Shown one piece after another: positions 1 through 8,869 of a DNA stretch of 64,000 nucleotides. Each line of letters begins with the position of its first letter. The stretch's first letter is position 1. The position numbers and the translations under genes are program-made. Under the pieces are notes generated by a model that was given only the letters and a program-made list of their open reading frames with translations, ran no database searches and had not been told where the DNA came from. Origin of the DNA: UBA4085 sp964556755 (GTDB lineage Bacteria > Acidobacteriota > Aminicenantia > Aminicenantales > UBA4085); contig CAZKXI010000006.1 in the NCBI GenBank assembly GCA_964556755.1, positions 1-64,000 on the forward strand. Direction: 5' to 3'.

Positions 1-2
1 CC

Positions 3-1079
3 GTCCCCAACGGCCTGACCGAGGTCTCCAACGGCCGCTTCGCCGGCAAGAAGGATCTCGGCGACGGATTCACCCGCTGGGACTGGAAGATCCACTATCC
101 CATCAACAACTACTGCGTCTCGGTCAACATCGGGACCTACGCCCACTTCGCCGACAAGCACGGCGCCCTGAGCCTTGACTTCTGGTGCCTGCCGGAGAGC
201 CTGGACAAGGCCCGCCGGCAGTTCGCCCAGGCCAAGCCGATGATCATGGCCTTCGAGCACGCCTTCGGCCCCTACCCCTTCCCCAAGGACGGCTACAAGC
301 TGATCGAGGTGCCCTACGCCGGCATGGAGCACCAGTCGGCGGTGACCTACGGCAACCGCTTCGCCAACGGCTATCTGGAGCGCGATTGGACCGGAGTCGG
401 GGTCAGCCCCAAGTTCGACTTCATCATCATCCACGAGAGCGCCCATGAGTGGTTCGGCAACAGCGTCACCGCAGCCGACGTGGCCGACGAGTGGATCCAC
501 GAGGGCTGGGGCACGTACATGGAGGTCGTCTACGTCGAGCACATGTTCGGCAAGGCCGACGCCCTGAAGTACGTCAACGGCTACAAGAGCAAGGTCCGCA
601 ACCAGGAGCCGATCGTCGGCCCGACCGGGGTCAACTACCGGGCCCCGCAGGACATGTACTTCAAGGGGGCCCTCTTCATCCACACCCTGCGCTCGATCGT
701 CGACGACGAGGCCCGCTGGGCCAAGCTGCTGCGCGGCCTGTACGACCGGTTCAAGTACCGCAACATTGCCACCGCCGACGTCCTGGCCTTCTTCGACGCG
801 GAGACGGGCCTCCAGCTGGGCCCGGTTTTCGACCAGTACCTCAAGCGGACGGCCCTCCCGACGCTGGAGCTGAAAGTCGACGAGGCGAGCGGGATCGCGT
901 CTTATCGATGGAAGACCGACGTGGAGGGCTTCGCGATGCCGGTCAAGGTCGGGCGGGAAGGCGCCTGGGTCACGGTCTACCCGACCGTCGGCGAGTGGCG
1001 GACGGTGAAGACGGATTTGAAGAAGGCCGATTTCGGCGCCGCCACGGACCTCTATTACATCAACGTCGTTAAAGAGTGA
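3..1079 (+). CDS. M1 family metallo-aminopeptidase, C-terminal part (5' end outside window)
   Basis: Zinc aminopeptidase of the gluzincin M1 family, probably secreted, removing N-terminal residues from peptides. The reading frame is open from the first bases, so the protein starts upstream of the window. The substrate-recognition loop appears as GMEHQSAV (the family's GAMEN region). The zinc site HESAHEW lies near residue 144 of the visible part, and the third ligand is in DEWIHEGWGTYMEV about 20 residues later. The last 110 residues fit the short beta domain that follows the catalytic domain in the compact M1 peptidases of this kind of bacterium. A perfect-looking palindrome follows the stop codon. 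The family call is secure; the substrate is unknown. Confidence 0.9.
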   Translation, partial: VPNGLTEVSNGRFAGKKDLGDGFTRWDWKIHYPINNYCVSVNIGTYAHFADKHGALSLDFWCLPESLDKARRQFAQAKPMIMAFEHAFGPYPFPKDGYKLIEVPYAGMEHQSAVTYGNRFANGYLERDWTGVGVSPKFDFIIIHESAHEWFGNSVTAADVADEWIHEGWGTYMEVVYVEHMFGKADALKYVNGYKSKVRNQEPIVGPTGVNYRAPQDMYFKGALFIHTLRSIVDDEARWAKLLRGLYDRFKYRNIATADVLAFFDAETGLQLGPVFDQYLKRTALPTLELKVDEASGIASYRWKTDVEGFAMPVKVGREGAWVTVYPTVGEWRTVKTDLKKADFGAATDLYYINVVKE

Positions 1080-1083
1080 TCAT

Positions 1084-1132
1084 TAATTACCAGACACATA
1101 CCTCATTCAATTCGGTAAGTGTCTGGTAATTA
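1084..1132. repeat. Dispersed palindrome, copy A (19-bp arms)
   Basis: Two 19-base arms (1084-1102 and 1114-1132) are reverse complements apart from one A/A mismatch, around an 11-base loop. The arm contains CCAGACACATACC. It sits five bases after the aminopeptidase stop codon. No T-run follows, so it is not a textbook intrinsic terminator, though the hairpin could end transcripts or protect them. It belongs to a family with copies near 5516, 7294, 8852, 49218 and 50314. Confidence 0.85.
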
Positions 1133-1161
1133 TTCGAGGCCGCTACTTCGCGGCGGGGGGC

Positions 1162-1198
1162 TTGACAAGACGCCCTGTGCGTATTATTAGTATAATAC
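1162..1198 (+). promoter_or_regulatory. Promoter and GntR operator of the exporter operon
   Basis: A TTGACA box at 1162-1167 is followed by an AT-rich palindrome, GTATTAT-TAGT-ATAATAC (1181-1198). TATTAG at 1185-1190 gives 17-bp spacing; TATAAT at 1191-1196 gives 23 bp. YtrA-type GntR repressors bind palindromes of this kind over their own promoters, so the repressor encoded just downstream probably shuts this promoter. A ribosome site AAGGAG lies at 1206-1211. Confidence 0.65.
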
Positions 1199-1220
1199 AC
1201 ATAACAAGGAGCCAGGCGTC

Positions 1221-1595
1221 ATGCTCAGATTAAGCATCAACCCCGCGTCGCCGGTACCCGCCTACCAACAAGTCATTCAATCTATTTCAATAGAGATAAT
1301 TTCGGGGAGGCTCAAGGAAGGCGACCGCCTGCCGCCGATCCGGGAGCTGGCCAAGATTCTCAAGCTCAACCCCAATACCGTCGCAAAGTCATACTACGCC
1401 TTGGAGGAGGCGGGCTTCGTCGAAAGCCGCCCCGGCAGCGGCAATTGGGTCAAACCCCGCCCGCCCGACATCGACAGCCTCCGCCGGAGCATGCTCGAAG
1501 GGGAGACCAAGGCCTATCTAGAGCGGGCTTTCTCCCTGGGAGCCACCCTGGATGATGTCCGCAGCTCGATCGAAAGGATCGCCCGCCATGAGTGA
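1221..1595 (+). CDS. GntR family (YtrA-type) transcriptional repressor
   Basis: Short DNA-binding regulator of 124 residues. The N-terminal winged helix (about residues 10-78) has the GntR signature GDRLPPIRELAKILKLNPNT followed by a wing with SRPGSGNWV. The tail is too short for an FadR or HutC ligand domain, which fits the YtrA subfamily, usually encoded in front of ABC exporters. The start has a good AAGGAG site ten bases upstream. The last eight bases overlap the ABC ATPase start, showing translational coupling. It most likely represses its own operon through the palindrome at 1181-1198; the inducing signal is probably envelope or antibiotic stress, by analogy. Confidence 0.88.
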   Translation: MLRLSINPASPVPAYQQVIQSISIEIISGRLKEGDRLPPIRELAKILKLNPNTVAKSYYALEEAGFVESRPGSGNWVKPRPPDIDSLRRSMLEGETKAYLERAFSLGATLDDVRSSIERIARHE

Positions 1596-2433
1596 CCCCA
1601 TCCTGACTGCCGACAAGCTGACCGTTCGATACGGCCGCCGGACGGCCCTGAACGGCGTCTCGGCCGCTTTTGCCGCCGGCGAAGCGGTTGTCGTCGCCGG
1701 CTCCAATGGCGCCGGCAAGAGCACCCTGCTGCGATGCCTGGCTGGAGCCATCGTCCCCGACCGCGGCCAAGTGGCCTTCGGACCCGGCTTGAACAAGGCC
1801 AAAATCGGCTTCGTCTCCGATCGCCTGAGCCTCTACGAGAGCTGGACGCTGCGCGAAGCCTGGCGGTTCCACAAGGAGGAGTTCGGCATCGCCGCCGCCG
1901 AACGCCCGCCCATCGAGGGCTTCTCTCTCGACGAGAGCCGCACGATCCGGCATCTCTCCGTCGGGGAGAGGACGCTTTTCCATCTCTCCCTGATCCTGGC
2001 CCAGCGGCCGGCGGTTCTCCTCATCGACGAAGTCATCCACGGTCTGGATCCGTTCCTGCGCGAAAGATTCCTGGAGACCGTGATCGTGGCCATGGACGAG
2101 CTGAAGACGGCCGTGATCATGGTCAACCACACTCTATCCGACACGGCCGAGATCCCCGAGCGGGTCCTGTTCATGGACGGCGGCCGGGTTCTTCTCGACG
2201 AGCGACGGGAGGCCCTGACGGCCAAGGTCAAGAAGGTCTCCGGCAGCGAAGAAGTCCCGTCCTCCCTGCCTGTCCTCTTTGAGACGGCCTCGGAATACCG
2301 CCGGGACGTCTACATCTACCCCTTCCGGGACGACATGCGGCGGGAATCAGGCCCGGCCTTCACGGACATCGGGCTGGACGAGATCGTCAAGGCATTCATC
2401 GGAGGCGCTTATGTTCAGAAAAGAGCTCGCTGA
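1588..2433 (+). CDS. ABC transporter ATP-binding protein
   Basis: Cytoplasmic ATPase subunit of an ABC-2 type exporter, 281 residues. Walker A is GSNGAGKST (about residue 38), the signature region is LSVGER and Walker B is VLLIDEVIHGLD, followed by the switch histidine in MVNHTLSD. An alternative upstream start at 1552 would lie deep inside the repressor gene; the ATG at 1588, preceded by AAAGGA, overlaps the repressor by eight bases. The C-terminal 70 residues resemble the extension seen in exporter ATPases of the CcmA/YtrB type. It is coupled downstream to the permease, with which it overlaps by 23 bases. The substrate is unknown. Confidence 0.9.
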   Translation: MSDPILTADKLTVRYGRRTALNGVSAAFAAGEAVVVAGSNGAGKSTLLRCLAGAIVPDRGQVAFGPGLNKAKIGFVSDRLSLYESWTLREAWRFHKEEFGIAAAERPPIEGFSLDESRTIRHLSVGERTLFHLSLILAQRPAVLLIDEVIHGLDPFLRERFLETVIVAMDELKTAVIMVNHTLSDTAEIPERVLFMDGGRVLLDERREALTAKVKKVSGSEEVPSSLPVLFETASEYRRDVYIYPFRDDMRRESGPAFTDIGLDEIVKAFIGGAYVQKRAR

Positions 2434-4241
2434 CGTCCTTAGGCAGACGGCCTGGTTCCTGGCCGCCGCCATCGCGCTGCCGATCCCCTTGATCCTCTTC
2501 AAATGGGTGCCGGGTCCCTACCTCGCGGTTCTCATTCCCGTCCTCGGAACGGGACTGGTCTTTTGGTCGCTGTTCCTGGGCGCATCGCTTCTCGGGCGGG
2601 AGCGCGGCCAGCAGGCCCTGGAATACTCTCTTTCGCTGCCTCACTCCAGGCTGGGGCTTCTTGCCCGGATGGCCGGGCCGCGACTGCTCACGCTGGCGGC
2701 GCTCTGGCTGGCGGCCTGGGTTGCAATGGGGGCGGCGGGCATCCCCGATCCCAATCATATTCTGCCTCTCCTGGCCGTCGGCGTCGGCCTGCCTCTGTTC
2801 CTGGTCTCCTTATCGCTATCCGTCTTTATAGAGAATTTTATCGTCCTCTGCCTCGCTTCGATCGCGGGCTGGCTCGCGTCATGGATGGCGATGTCCCGGT
2901 TGATTCTCGGAGGGGGGGGTTCGCCCGACAAGCCTGAGCTGGAAGAGTATGATGGCCCTGGCGCGGCCGGATGTTCTCACGTATCAGGGAGGCCTCGCTT
3001 TTCTCCTGACGCTGCTCCAGTTCATTCTCCCGGTCCTTCCGTTTCTGGCCGCCCTTCTCCTCTCTTTCGGCCGGTTCGACATCCGCCGATCCCGCCGATT
3101 CAACCGGCGCTATGGGATCGTATTCGCCGTGAGCCTGTCCCTCTGTGCCCTGGCCGCCCTTGGGGGCCGCGCGGCCGCCAACGGCGCTGTCCCCCATCTC
3201 ATCCACGTGACCCAAAACCTGAAGCTCGTCGAATGGAAGTACGGCTCCCCGTCGATGAGGATCCGCGGCCCGGAAAAGAGCCTCAACGTCCGCGTCGAAT
3301 CCCTCATGTTCTGGTCCGGATGGGATGACGGCTCCGCCCTCTTTGTCTGGGATCAGGACGGCCGTCTCAACCGAATCGATCTGGAGTCGGGCAAGATCGA
3401 GCCTCTCCATCAGTTCGACCGGAAGCAGTTCTCCTATTGGAGAGTGCGAACCTACGGATCGACCATAGCCTTTCTTGATAACGGACCCCGCCCGGACGAA
3501 ATTCAGCTCGTGGCCCTTGATCAAAAGACAAAAAAGGCGGTGTCTACGGCCTTCACCCACGACGCTTTCCGCGCCGGAACGCCGGAGCTTGTCGGCACGG
3601 ATGTCAGGGACGGAAAGCGATTCTGGATCTGCCGGATTCTCTGGAAGAGCGAGCGCTCCACCCTGCGCCTCTGGGAGGACGGTCGAGTCGAGGAAATCCT
3701 GGTCAAGGGCCGGTTGAAGACCTTGAACAATCCCCATCTCCTTAACGGCTTCCTGTTCTTCACGGGCCGCGAGCCGATCGTCGTCCTGCGCGACACGGGT
3801 TCTTCATTCGAGCTGAAAAAGGAGTTTCCCGCCGAGGAGACCTTCCAGGTCAAGGAAGGATTCTTCTATTTCCGCACACCTCTGGATGATCCCCCGCCTT
3901 CCTTCGTCTATGGAAGGAGAGGGCCCCGGCTGGCCCGGATGAGCCTGGAGACGCTGGAAATCGAAGATATCGGCGAATGGCGGGAAAGCGATGACGCTTG
4001 GGGATACACCCATCGCCGCGGGGACCAGACCTACTTCATCGGCGGCTCCCGCAGCCGGATAAATCTCGATGTGTATGCTCTAAGCGAGTCCGGCCTGCGC
4101 CTGATACGAAGCTTTCCCGGCTTCGACACCCGGCGCCGGGATACAAGATTCCAGATCTATGACTCCGGGATCGTCATCAGCCAAGGCAAGCGCTTCCGGG
4201 TCTACGCCTTCCCCGACCTGAGGGAAATCGAGTATCGGTAA
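2411..4241 (+). CDS. ABC-2 type permease with C-terminal beta-propeller-like domain, frameshifted at a G8 run
   Basis: Membrane subunit of the exporter. The first 165 codons from 2411 (ribosome site GGAGG) encode about six membrane segments, ending near MAMSRLILGG. After the run of eight G at 2912-2919 that frame loses its hydrophobic pattern. The next frame over (open through 2949, stop at 4241) continues with two more membrane segments and then about 330 residues of repeated strands with WDQDGRLNRIDLESG-like turns. With seven G the gene would read through as one protein of roughly 610 residues. The tail looks like an extracytoplasmic propeller. Whether the shift is an assembly error, phase variation or a true mutation cannot be told from one sequence. 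Confidence 0.72.
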
Positions 4242-4276
4242 AAGAACGACCCGGTCTCGCCTCGCGGCACGGCGTC

Positions 4277-4305
4277 TTGACACCCCCCGGGGGGGACGCT
4301 AGAGT
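4277..4305 (+). promoter_or_regulatory. Candidate promoter of the C45 gene, giving a leaderless transcript
   Basis: TTGACA (4277-4282), 17-bp spacer, TAGAGT (4300-4305). The spacer is mostly a C6G7 self-complementary block. The start codon at 4312 is where transcription would begin, and there is no ribosome-binding site, so the mRNA would be leaderless. Confidence 0.5.
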
Positions 4306-4311
4306 CTGGCT

Positions 4312-5508
4312 ATGGACTCGCAAGGAAGCCGCCGTTTCGCGTTCTTCGCCCTTCTCCTGGCCGGCGCACTCCCCCTCGCCGCCCTCGTCCAAGTCTCGCC
4401 TCCCGTTTCAAGCCCGAACCGTGAGCTCCGGGTCATCGATCTCTCGGGTACACCCTATGAGATGGGCTTGGCGCACGGCACGGCGCTCAAAGCCGAGATC
4501 GCCGAGCTCCTCAAGCGCTGGAAAGAGGACCTCGCCCGGACCTACAAGATGCCGGCGGAGGATTTCGTCCGAAAGCTCCTGGCGGCCACGGATTTCAAGC
4601 CGGCCATCGAGCGCTGGACCCCCGGCCTCCTGGAGGAGGTTCGGGGCATCGCTGACGGGGCCGGGGTGGATTTCGACATCCTATTCGCCTTTCAGCTGAT
4701 CGACGAGACCTGGGTCATGGGCCAAGACGCCGCTCGCGAGAAGTGCACCAGCATCGCCGCCGGCCCGCGCGGAGGATCTCCCGCCTTCACCTCCCAGACG
4801 ATGGACATCCCGGCCTTCTACCATGGCTTCCAAACGCTCCTTCGCGTTCGCGGCGACGGGAAGGGCCCCGAAGCCCTGGTTCTGACTGTCCCGGGAGTCA
4901 TCGCCTTGAACGGGATGAACGAGCGGGCGGTCGGGGTCTGCGTCAATGCGGTCACCCAGCTTGCCGCCTCGCCCAAGGGTCTCCCCGTCGCCTTCGTCAT
5001 TCGCGGACTTCTGCGGCAGACGACCTTCGCGGGAGCGGAGGAGTTCCTCCGAGACATTCCGCCCGCCGCGCCGCAGACCTACATGATCGCCGGTCCCGCC
5101 GGAGCCGCTTGCTTCGAGCGCTCGGCCGGACGCATGGTCCGATTCGTTCCCTTCGAGGGAGCCGGATTCGTCTTCCACACCAACCATCCCCTGGTCAATG
5201 ATGACTTGGCCACGCGCTTCGCCGAGTCACTGAAGAAGAGAGGGCAAACCTTGGCCCAATACGGCGCCTTCTGCACCCGCTTCGCCTTCCTCAAGAGGTC
5301 GCTTCCCGACAATGGGGCCAGGCTCGACCTGGCCGCGATCAAGGCCCTCTACGCCGACCGGGCCTCCGGCATCAACAACGCCGGCACCTACGCCTGCGTC
5401 ATCATGATGCTGGGAGAGAAGCCGGAGCTTCACCTCGCGCCCGGCCGTCCCGATCTGGCGCCTTTCCGGGTTTTCGCTTTTTCACCCCGCATGAAAACCG
5501 CCCCTTAA
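4312..5508 (+). CDS. C45-type peptidase / acyltransferase-like Ntn hydrolase, secreted
   Basis: Protein of 398 residues of the family that includes acyl-CoA:6-aminopenicillanate acyltransferase and related choloylglycine-like Ntn hydrolases. It has an N-terminal hydrophobic signal (FAFFALLLAGALPLAAL), then GTPYEMGLAHGTALKAEI, the family's usual early motif. The predicted nucleophile is Cys145 in KCTSIAA, followed by the conserved strand with TSQTMDIPAF. Later it has the NNAGTYACVIM block. Family members cleave or transfer amide-linked acyl groups, and many self-process before the cysteine. No partner genes are obvious: the ABC operon ends upstream and a glycosidase follows after a palindrome. 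Confidence 0.8.
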   Translation: MDSQGSRRFAFFALLLAGALPLAALVQVSPPVSSPNRELRVIDLSGTPYEMGLAHGTALKAEIAELLKRWKEDLARTYKMPAEDFVRKLLAATDFKPAIERWTPGLLEEVRGIADGAGVDFDILFAFQLIDETWVMGQDAAREKCTSIAAGPRGGSPAFTSQTMDIPAFYHGFQTLLRVRGDGKGPEALVLTVPGVIALNGMNERAVGVCVNAVTQLAASPKGLPVAFVIRGLLRQTTFAGAEEFLRDIPPAAPQTYMIAGPAGAACFERSAGRMVRFVPFEGAGFVFHTNHPLVNDDLATRFAESLKKRGQTLAQYGAFCTRFAFLKRSLPDNGARLDLAAIKALYADRASGINNAGTYACVIMMLGEKPELHLAPGRPDLAPFRVFAFSPRMKTAP

Positions 5509-5515
5509 TCATTGG

Positions 5516-5548
5516 CAGACCCATGCCGATTGAATCGGTATGGGTCTG
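5516..5548. repeat. Dispersed palindrome, copy B (15-bp arms)
   Basis: Arms 5516-5530 and 5534-5548 (CAGACCCATGCCGAT and its complement with one G/T pair) around the loop TGA. It lies seven bases after the C45 stop codon. Same family as the copies at 1084 and 7294, but both arms carry changed bases that keep pairing, which suggests selection for the hairpin. Confidence 0.85.
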
Positions 5549-5597
5549 AATTGATCGGCCAGAGCCGGGAAACCGGCCAAGCTTTAAGGAGGCCCTG

Positions 5598-7280
5598 ATG
5601 AAGCGCGCCATGATCTTCCTTTCGCTTGCAGCGATAGGCCTGGGAATAGCCTCATCCGCGGCAGCCTGGATGGCGGGCCGCCAGGCGCCCAAGATCGCGC
5701 CTGTCGGCGAGGTCCAAGGCAAGTATTTCGCCAAGAAGGCCTACGTCCCCAAGCCCCTGCCGGCCTTCGCCGCGACCAAGAGTCTTCTCCCATCGCCCCG
5801 CTTCGACGACCAGCCGGGCTATGTGGATATGTATTGGAAGGCCTGGGAGCTGGCCTTCCGAAACTTCCACGAGCCGGCGGCCGGGACGGGATTCGTCTCC
5901 GCGTTCATCGACGCCGCCTTCAACCAGAACATCTTCGCCTGGGACACCTGCTTTATGACCATGTTCACCAACGTCGCCCACCCGCTGGTGCCGGGCATCG
6001 CGTCGCTGGACAACTTCTACGCCCGCCAGCACGAGGACGGCGAGATCTGCCGCGAGATCGACCGGGCCACGGGCCGGGACTTCGAGGCTTGGGTCAACCC
6101 CGGCCGGCCTCTCTATAGCGCCTGGGGCTTCGGCGTGGAGGGCGCCAAGCCGCCGATCCCCATCCGGTATGTCGGTCGGGAAGCGCCGCGCGTCCCCTCC
6201 CGGGTGACGCTCGACGGGCTGAATCACCCCATCTTCGCCTGGGCCGAGATGGAGAGCTACCGCGTCACCGGCGACAAGGCCCGCCTGGGCCTGGTCTACG
6301 AGCCGCTGGTCCGCTTCTTTCGCTCGCTTCAGGAATACCTGCGCCAGGGCAACGGCCTGTACCTGACGGACTGGGCCAGCATGGACAACTCGCCGCGCAA
6401 TCCCTGGCTCGACGGGGGTGGGACGGGCATCGATATCTCCTGCGAGATGGTCCTCACCGCCCGCGAGCTGGCGGCGATGGCCCGCTTGATCGGGAGGCCG
6501 GAGGAAGAGGCCGCGGCCTTTGAGAGGGAAGCGGGCAAGCTGTCCGATCTCATCAATCGCTGGATGTGGGATCCGCAGAAGTATTTCTATTACGACTTGA
6601 CCTTGGAGGGGAAGAGGGCCCCGATCAAGACGGTGGCCGGGTATTGGGCTCTGTTGGCCGGAGTCGCCGAGGGGCCGCAAGTCTCCATCATGGTCCGCGA
6701 GCTGGACAAGCCGGCGACCTTCGGGCGGCTCCACCCCGTGCCGACCGTGGCCGCCGACCAGCCGGGCTACAATCCCAAGGGCGAGTATTGGAAAGGCTCG
6801 GCCTGGGCCCCGACGACGACCATGGTCGTGCGAGGGCTGGAAAAAGCCGGTTACAAGCGAGTCGCGCGCTCGCTGGCGCTGAAGGACCTGGACGTCACCT
6901 ACCAGGTCTTCGCCAAGACGGGCACCGTCTGGGAGAACTACGCGCCGGATGCGGCCGAGCCGGGCAATCAAGCCAAGAAGGACTTCGTTGGCTGGAGCGG
7001 CTTGGCTCCTATCCTCTACCTCCTGGAATACGGGCTGGGGCTGAAGCCCGACGCGCCGGCCAACACCCTGACCTGGGACATCCAGGCGGCCAAGCGCCTG
7101 GGCTGCGCCCGGTACCGGTTCAATGGGCATGTCGTCGATCTGGACGCCGAGCCGGGCGAGGGAGAGGGGCGGTGGAATCTCACCATTCGATCCGACGGCC
7201 CATTCACCCTGAAGGTGAGCACCATGTACGTCGATCAGACGCTGGCCGTCAAGCGCGGCGACAACCGCTTCTCGCTCTAA
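5598..7280 (+). CDS. MGH1/GH63-like (alpha/alpha)6 glycoside hydrolase, exported
   Basis: Glycosidase of 560 residues with a signal peptide (MIFLSLAAIGLGIASSAAA). The barrel shows family landmarks: FAWDTCFMTMF, then YRVTGDKARL, GRPEEEAAAFE, GYWALLAGV, GEYWKGSAWAPTTTMVVRGL and VWENYAPD. The glutamate in ENYAPD (about residue 446) matches the catalytic base of mannosylglycerate/glucosylglycerate hydrolases and the trehalase-like clan. A small beta domain (last 60 residues) closes the protein. Ribosome site AAGGAGG precedes the ATG. Likely acts on an alpha-linked gluco- or manno-compound outside the cytoplasm; the exact substrate is not readable. Confidence 0.8.
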   Translation: MKRAMIFLSLAAIGLGIASSAAAWMAGRQAPKIAPVGEVQGKYFAKKAYVPKPLPAFAATKSLLPSPRFDDQPGYVDMYWKAWELAFRNFHEPAAGTGFVSAFIDAAFNQNIFAWDTCFMTMFTNVAHPLVPGIASLDNFYARQHEDGEICREIDRATGRDFEAWVNPGRPLYSAWGFGVEGAKPPIPIRYVGREAPRVPSRVTLDGLNHPIFAWAEMESYRVTGDKARLGLVYEPLVRFFRSLQEYLRQGNGLYLTDWASMDNSPRNPWLDGGGTGIDISCEMVLTARELAAMARLIGRPEEEAAAFEREAGKLSDLINRWMWDPQKYFYYDLTLEGKRAPIKTVAGYWALLAGVAEGPQVSIMVRELDKPATFGRLHPVPTVAADQPGYNPKGEYWKGSAWAPTTTMVVRGLEKAGYKRVARSLALKDLDVTYQVFAKTGTVWENYAPDAAEPGNQAKKDFVGWSGLAPILYLLEYGLGLKPDAPANTLTWDIQAAKRLGCARYRFNGHVVDLDAEPGEGEGRWNLTIRSDGPFTLKVSTMYVDQTLAVKRGDNRFSL

Positions 7281-7293
7281 TTAACGCTAATGA

Positions 7294-7330
7294 GCAGACA
7301 CCTGCCGAATCGAATTCGGCAGGTGTCTGC
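7294..7330. repeat. Dispersed palindrome, copy C (perfect 17-bp arms)
   Basis: GCAGACACCTGCCGAAT (7294-7310), loop CGA, then the exact complement (7314-7330). It lies 14 bases after the glycosidase stop. No T-run follows. Confidence 0.88.
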
Positions 7331-7421
7331 GAATTCGGGGTCCATACTGTTTTTCTCCATGGAGAGCGAGTAGAATCCTACCGATCGGAAAGCCCTTTTG
7401 CCCTCGGCCAAGGAGAGCTCC

Positions 7422-8807
7422 ATGGAAACGGTTACGCCATCCCCCGGCCCGGTCGATACGGCCAAGCCCGGCCTGCCGCGCGTCCTGGGCCTTTGGGACG
7501 TCGTCATGATCGTCATCGGCGGCGTCATCGGCTCGGGCATCTTCCTGTCCCCTTCCAACATCGCCAGCGCCGTCCCCACGCCCCTGCTCATGCTTGCCGT
7601 GTGGGTCGTGGGCGGCCTTTTCAGCTTCTTCGGCGCGGTGGCCTTCGCCGAGCTGGGCGCGGCCATGCCCGAGGCCGGCGGCGTCTACGTCTATCTCCGC
7701 GAAGCCTACGGGCCGCTGCTCTCGTTTCTCTTCGGCTGGACTCTATTCCTGGTCATCGACTCCGGAGCCATCGCCACCCTGGCCGTGGCTTTTTCCTCGG
7801 AGATCCTGCCCAAGTTCCCCGCCTTCGCCGGCCTCTCCAAGGCCGCCCAGAGCCTGATCGCCGCGGCCTTTATCGCGTTTCTGGGGATCGTCAACTATGT
7901 CGGCGTCCGTTGGGGAGCGCGGCTGCAGACGCTCTTGACCGTGATCAAGACGGCCGCCATCGCCATCGTCGTGGCCGTGGCCTTCCTCTTCTCCAAAGGC
8001 CAGGGGCAGGCCGCGAACTTCGTCCGGCCCAGTCCCGGCCCGTTCCATATGGGCCTTCTGGGCGCGTTCGGCGTCGGTCTGGTCGCCTCGCTGTGGGCCT
8101 ACAAGGGCTGGGAATCGGCGACCTACAGCGCCGGCGAAGTCAAGAATCCGCGTCGCAACCTGCCCCTCGGCATCCTCGTCGGCACGATCTCGGTCGTCGT
8201 CATCTACGTGGCCGCCAATCTGGCCTACCTCTACATCTTTCCCGTCGGCGAGATCGCCAAGTCCAGCTCCGTCGCCCCCGATCTCATGCGAATCCTGACC
8301 GGGCCTTTCGGGGCCTCGCTGATCACGTTCCTCATCCTCTTCTCCATCCTGGGCGCCGCCAACCAGAACATGCTCTGCTCACCGCGGGTCTACTACGCCA
8401 TGTCCCGCGACGGGCTCTTCTTCAAGAAGGTCGGGGAGGTCCACCCCAAGTTCCTCACGCCCCATGTCTCGATTATCGCCATCACCCTCTGGAGCATCCT
8501 GCTGACCCTGACCGGGACGTTCAGCCAGCTCTTCACGTACGTCGTCTTCGGCCAGTGGATCTTCTTCGGCCTGACCGTGGCCGCCGTCATCGTCTTGCGG
8601 AAGAAGCGGCCGGATATGCCCCGTCCCTACCGAACTTGGGGCTATCCCGTCACCCCGATCGTCTTCATTCTGGCCGCCCTGTATGTATCGGTGGGCTCCC
8701 TGTTGAGCGCCTTTAAAAACGCCATGGCCGGCCTGCTCATTATATGCCTGGGCATCCCCGCCTATCTGTACTGGAGGGGGAAGATGAGGAGGGCGGGCGG
8801 CCGATAG
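7422..8807 (+). CDS. APC superfamily amino-acid permease
   Basis: Inner-membrane transporter of 461 residues with twelve predicted helices. The first helix carries the unwound substrate motif GGVIGSGIFLSPSNIA, diagnostic of the amino-acid/polyamine APC branch, and helix 6 has SLWAYKGWESATYSAGEVKN, typical of LAT-like exchangers. An upstream TTG at 7398 stays in frame, but the ribosome site AAGGAG at 7410-7415 points to the ATG at 7422. It probably imports or exchanges neutral amino acids by proton symport or antiport. It converges with another APC permease about 60 bases downstream. Confidence 0.88.
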   Translation: METVTPSPGPVDTAKPGLPRVLGLWDVVMIVIGGVIGSGIFLSPSNIASAVPTPLLMLAVWVVGGLFSFFGAVAFAELGAAMPEAGGVYVYLREAYGPLLSFLFGWTLFLVIDSGAIATLAVAFSSEILPKFPAFAGLSKAAQSLIAAAFIAFLGIVNYVGVRWGARLQTLLTVIKTAAIAIVVAVAFLFSKGQGQAANFVRPSPGPFHMGLLGAFGVGLVASLWAYKGWESATYSAGEVKNPRRNLPLGILVGTISVVVIYVAANLAYLYIFPVGEIAKSSSVAPDLMRILTGPFGASLITFLILFSILGAANQNMLCSPRVYYAMSRDGLFFKKVGEVHPKFLTPHVSIIAITLWSILLTLTGTFSQLFTYVVFGQWIFFGLTVAAVIVLRKKRPDMPRPYRTWGYPVTPIVFILAALYVSVGSLLSAFKNAMAGLLIICLGIPAYLYWRGKMRRAGGR

Positions 8808-8851
8808 TCATTAAGCCTTTCCCGCGTAGGGCTTTTTGCGCCAAGACCCGG

Positions 8852-8869
8852 GAATTCGGTATCTGTCGG
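8852..8869. repeat. Dispersed palindrome, single arm (copy D)
   Basis: GAATTCGGTATCTGTCGG between two convergent permease genes matches one arm of the ACATACCGAATTC family, with the partner arm missing. It ends right beside the minus-strand stop codon at 8870. Confidence 0.6.

Noticed and set aside
1084..7330. Classical intrinsic terminators
   Set aside because: The hairpins are strong, but none is followed by a T-run, so they are listed as repeats, not terminators.
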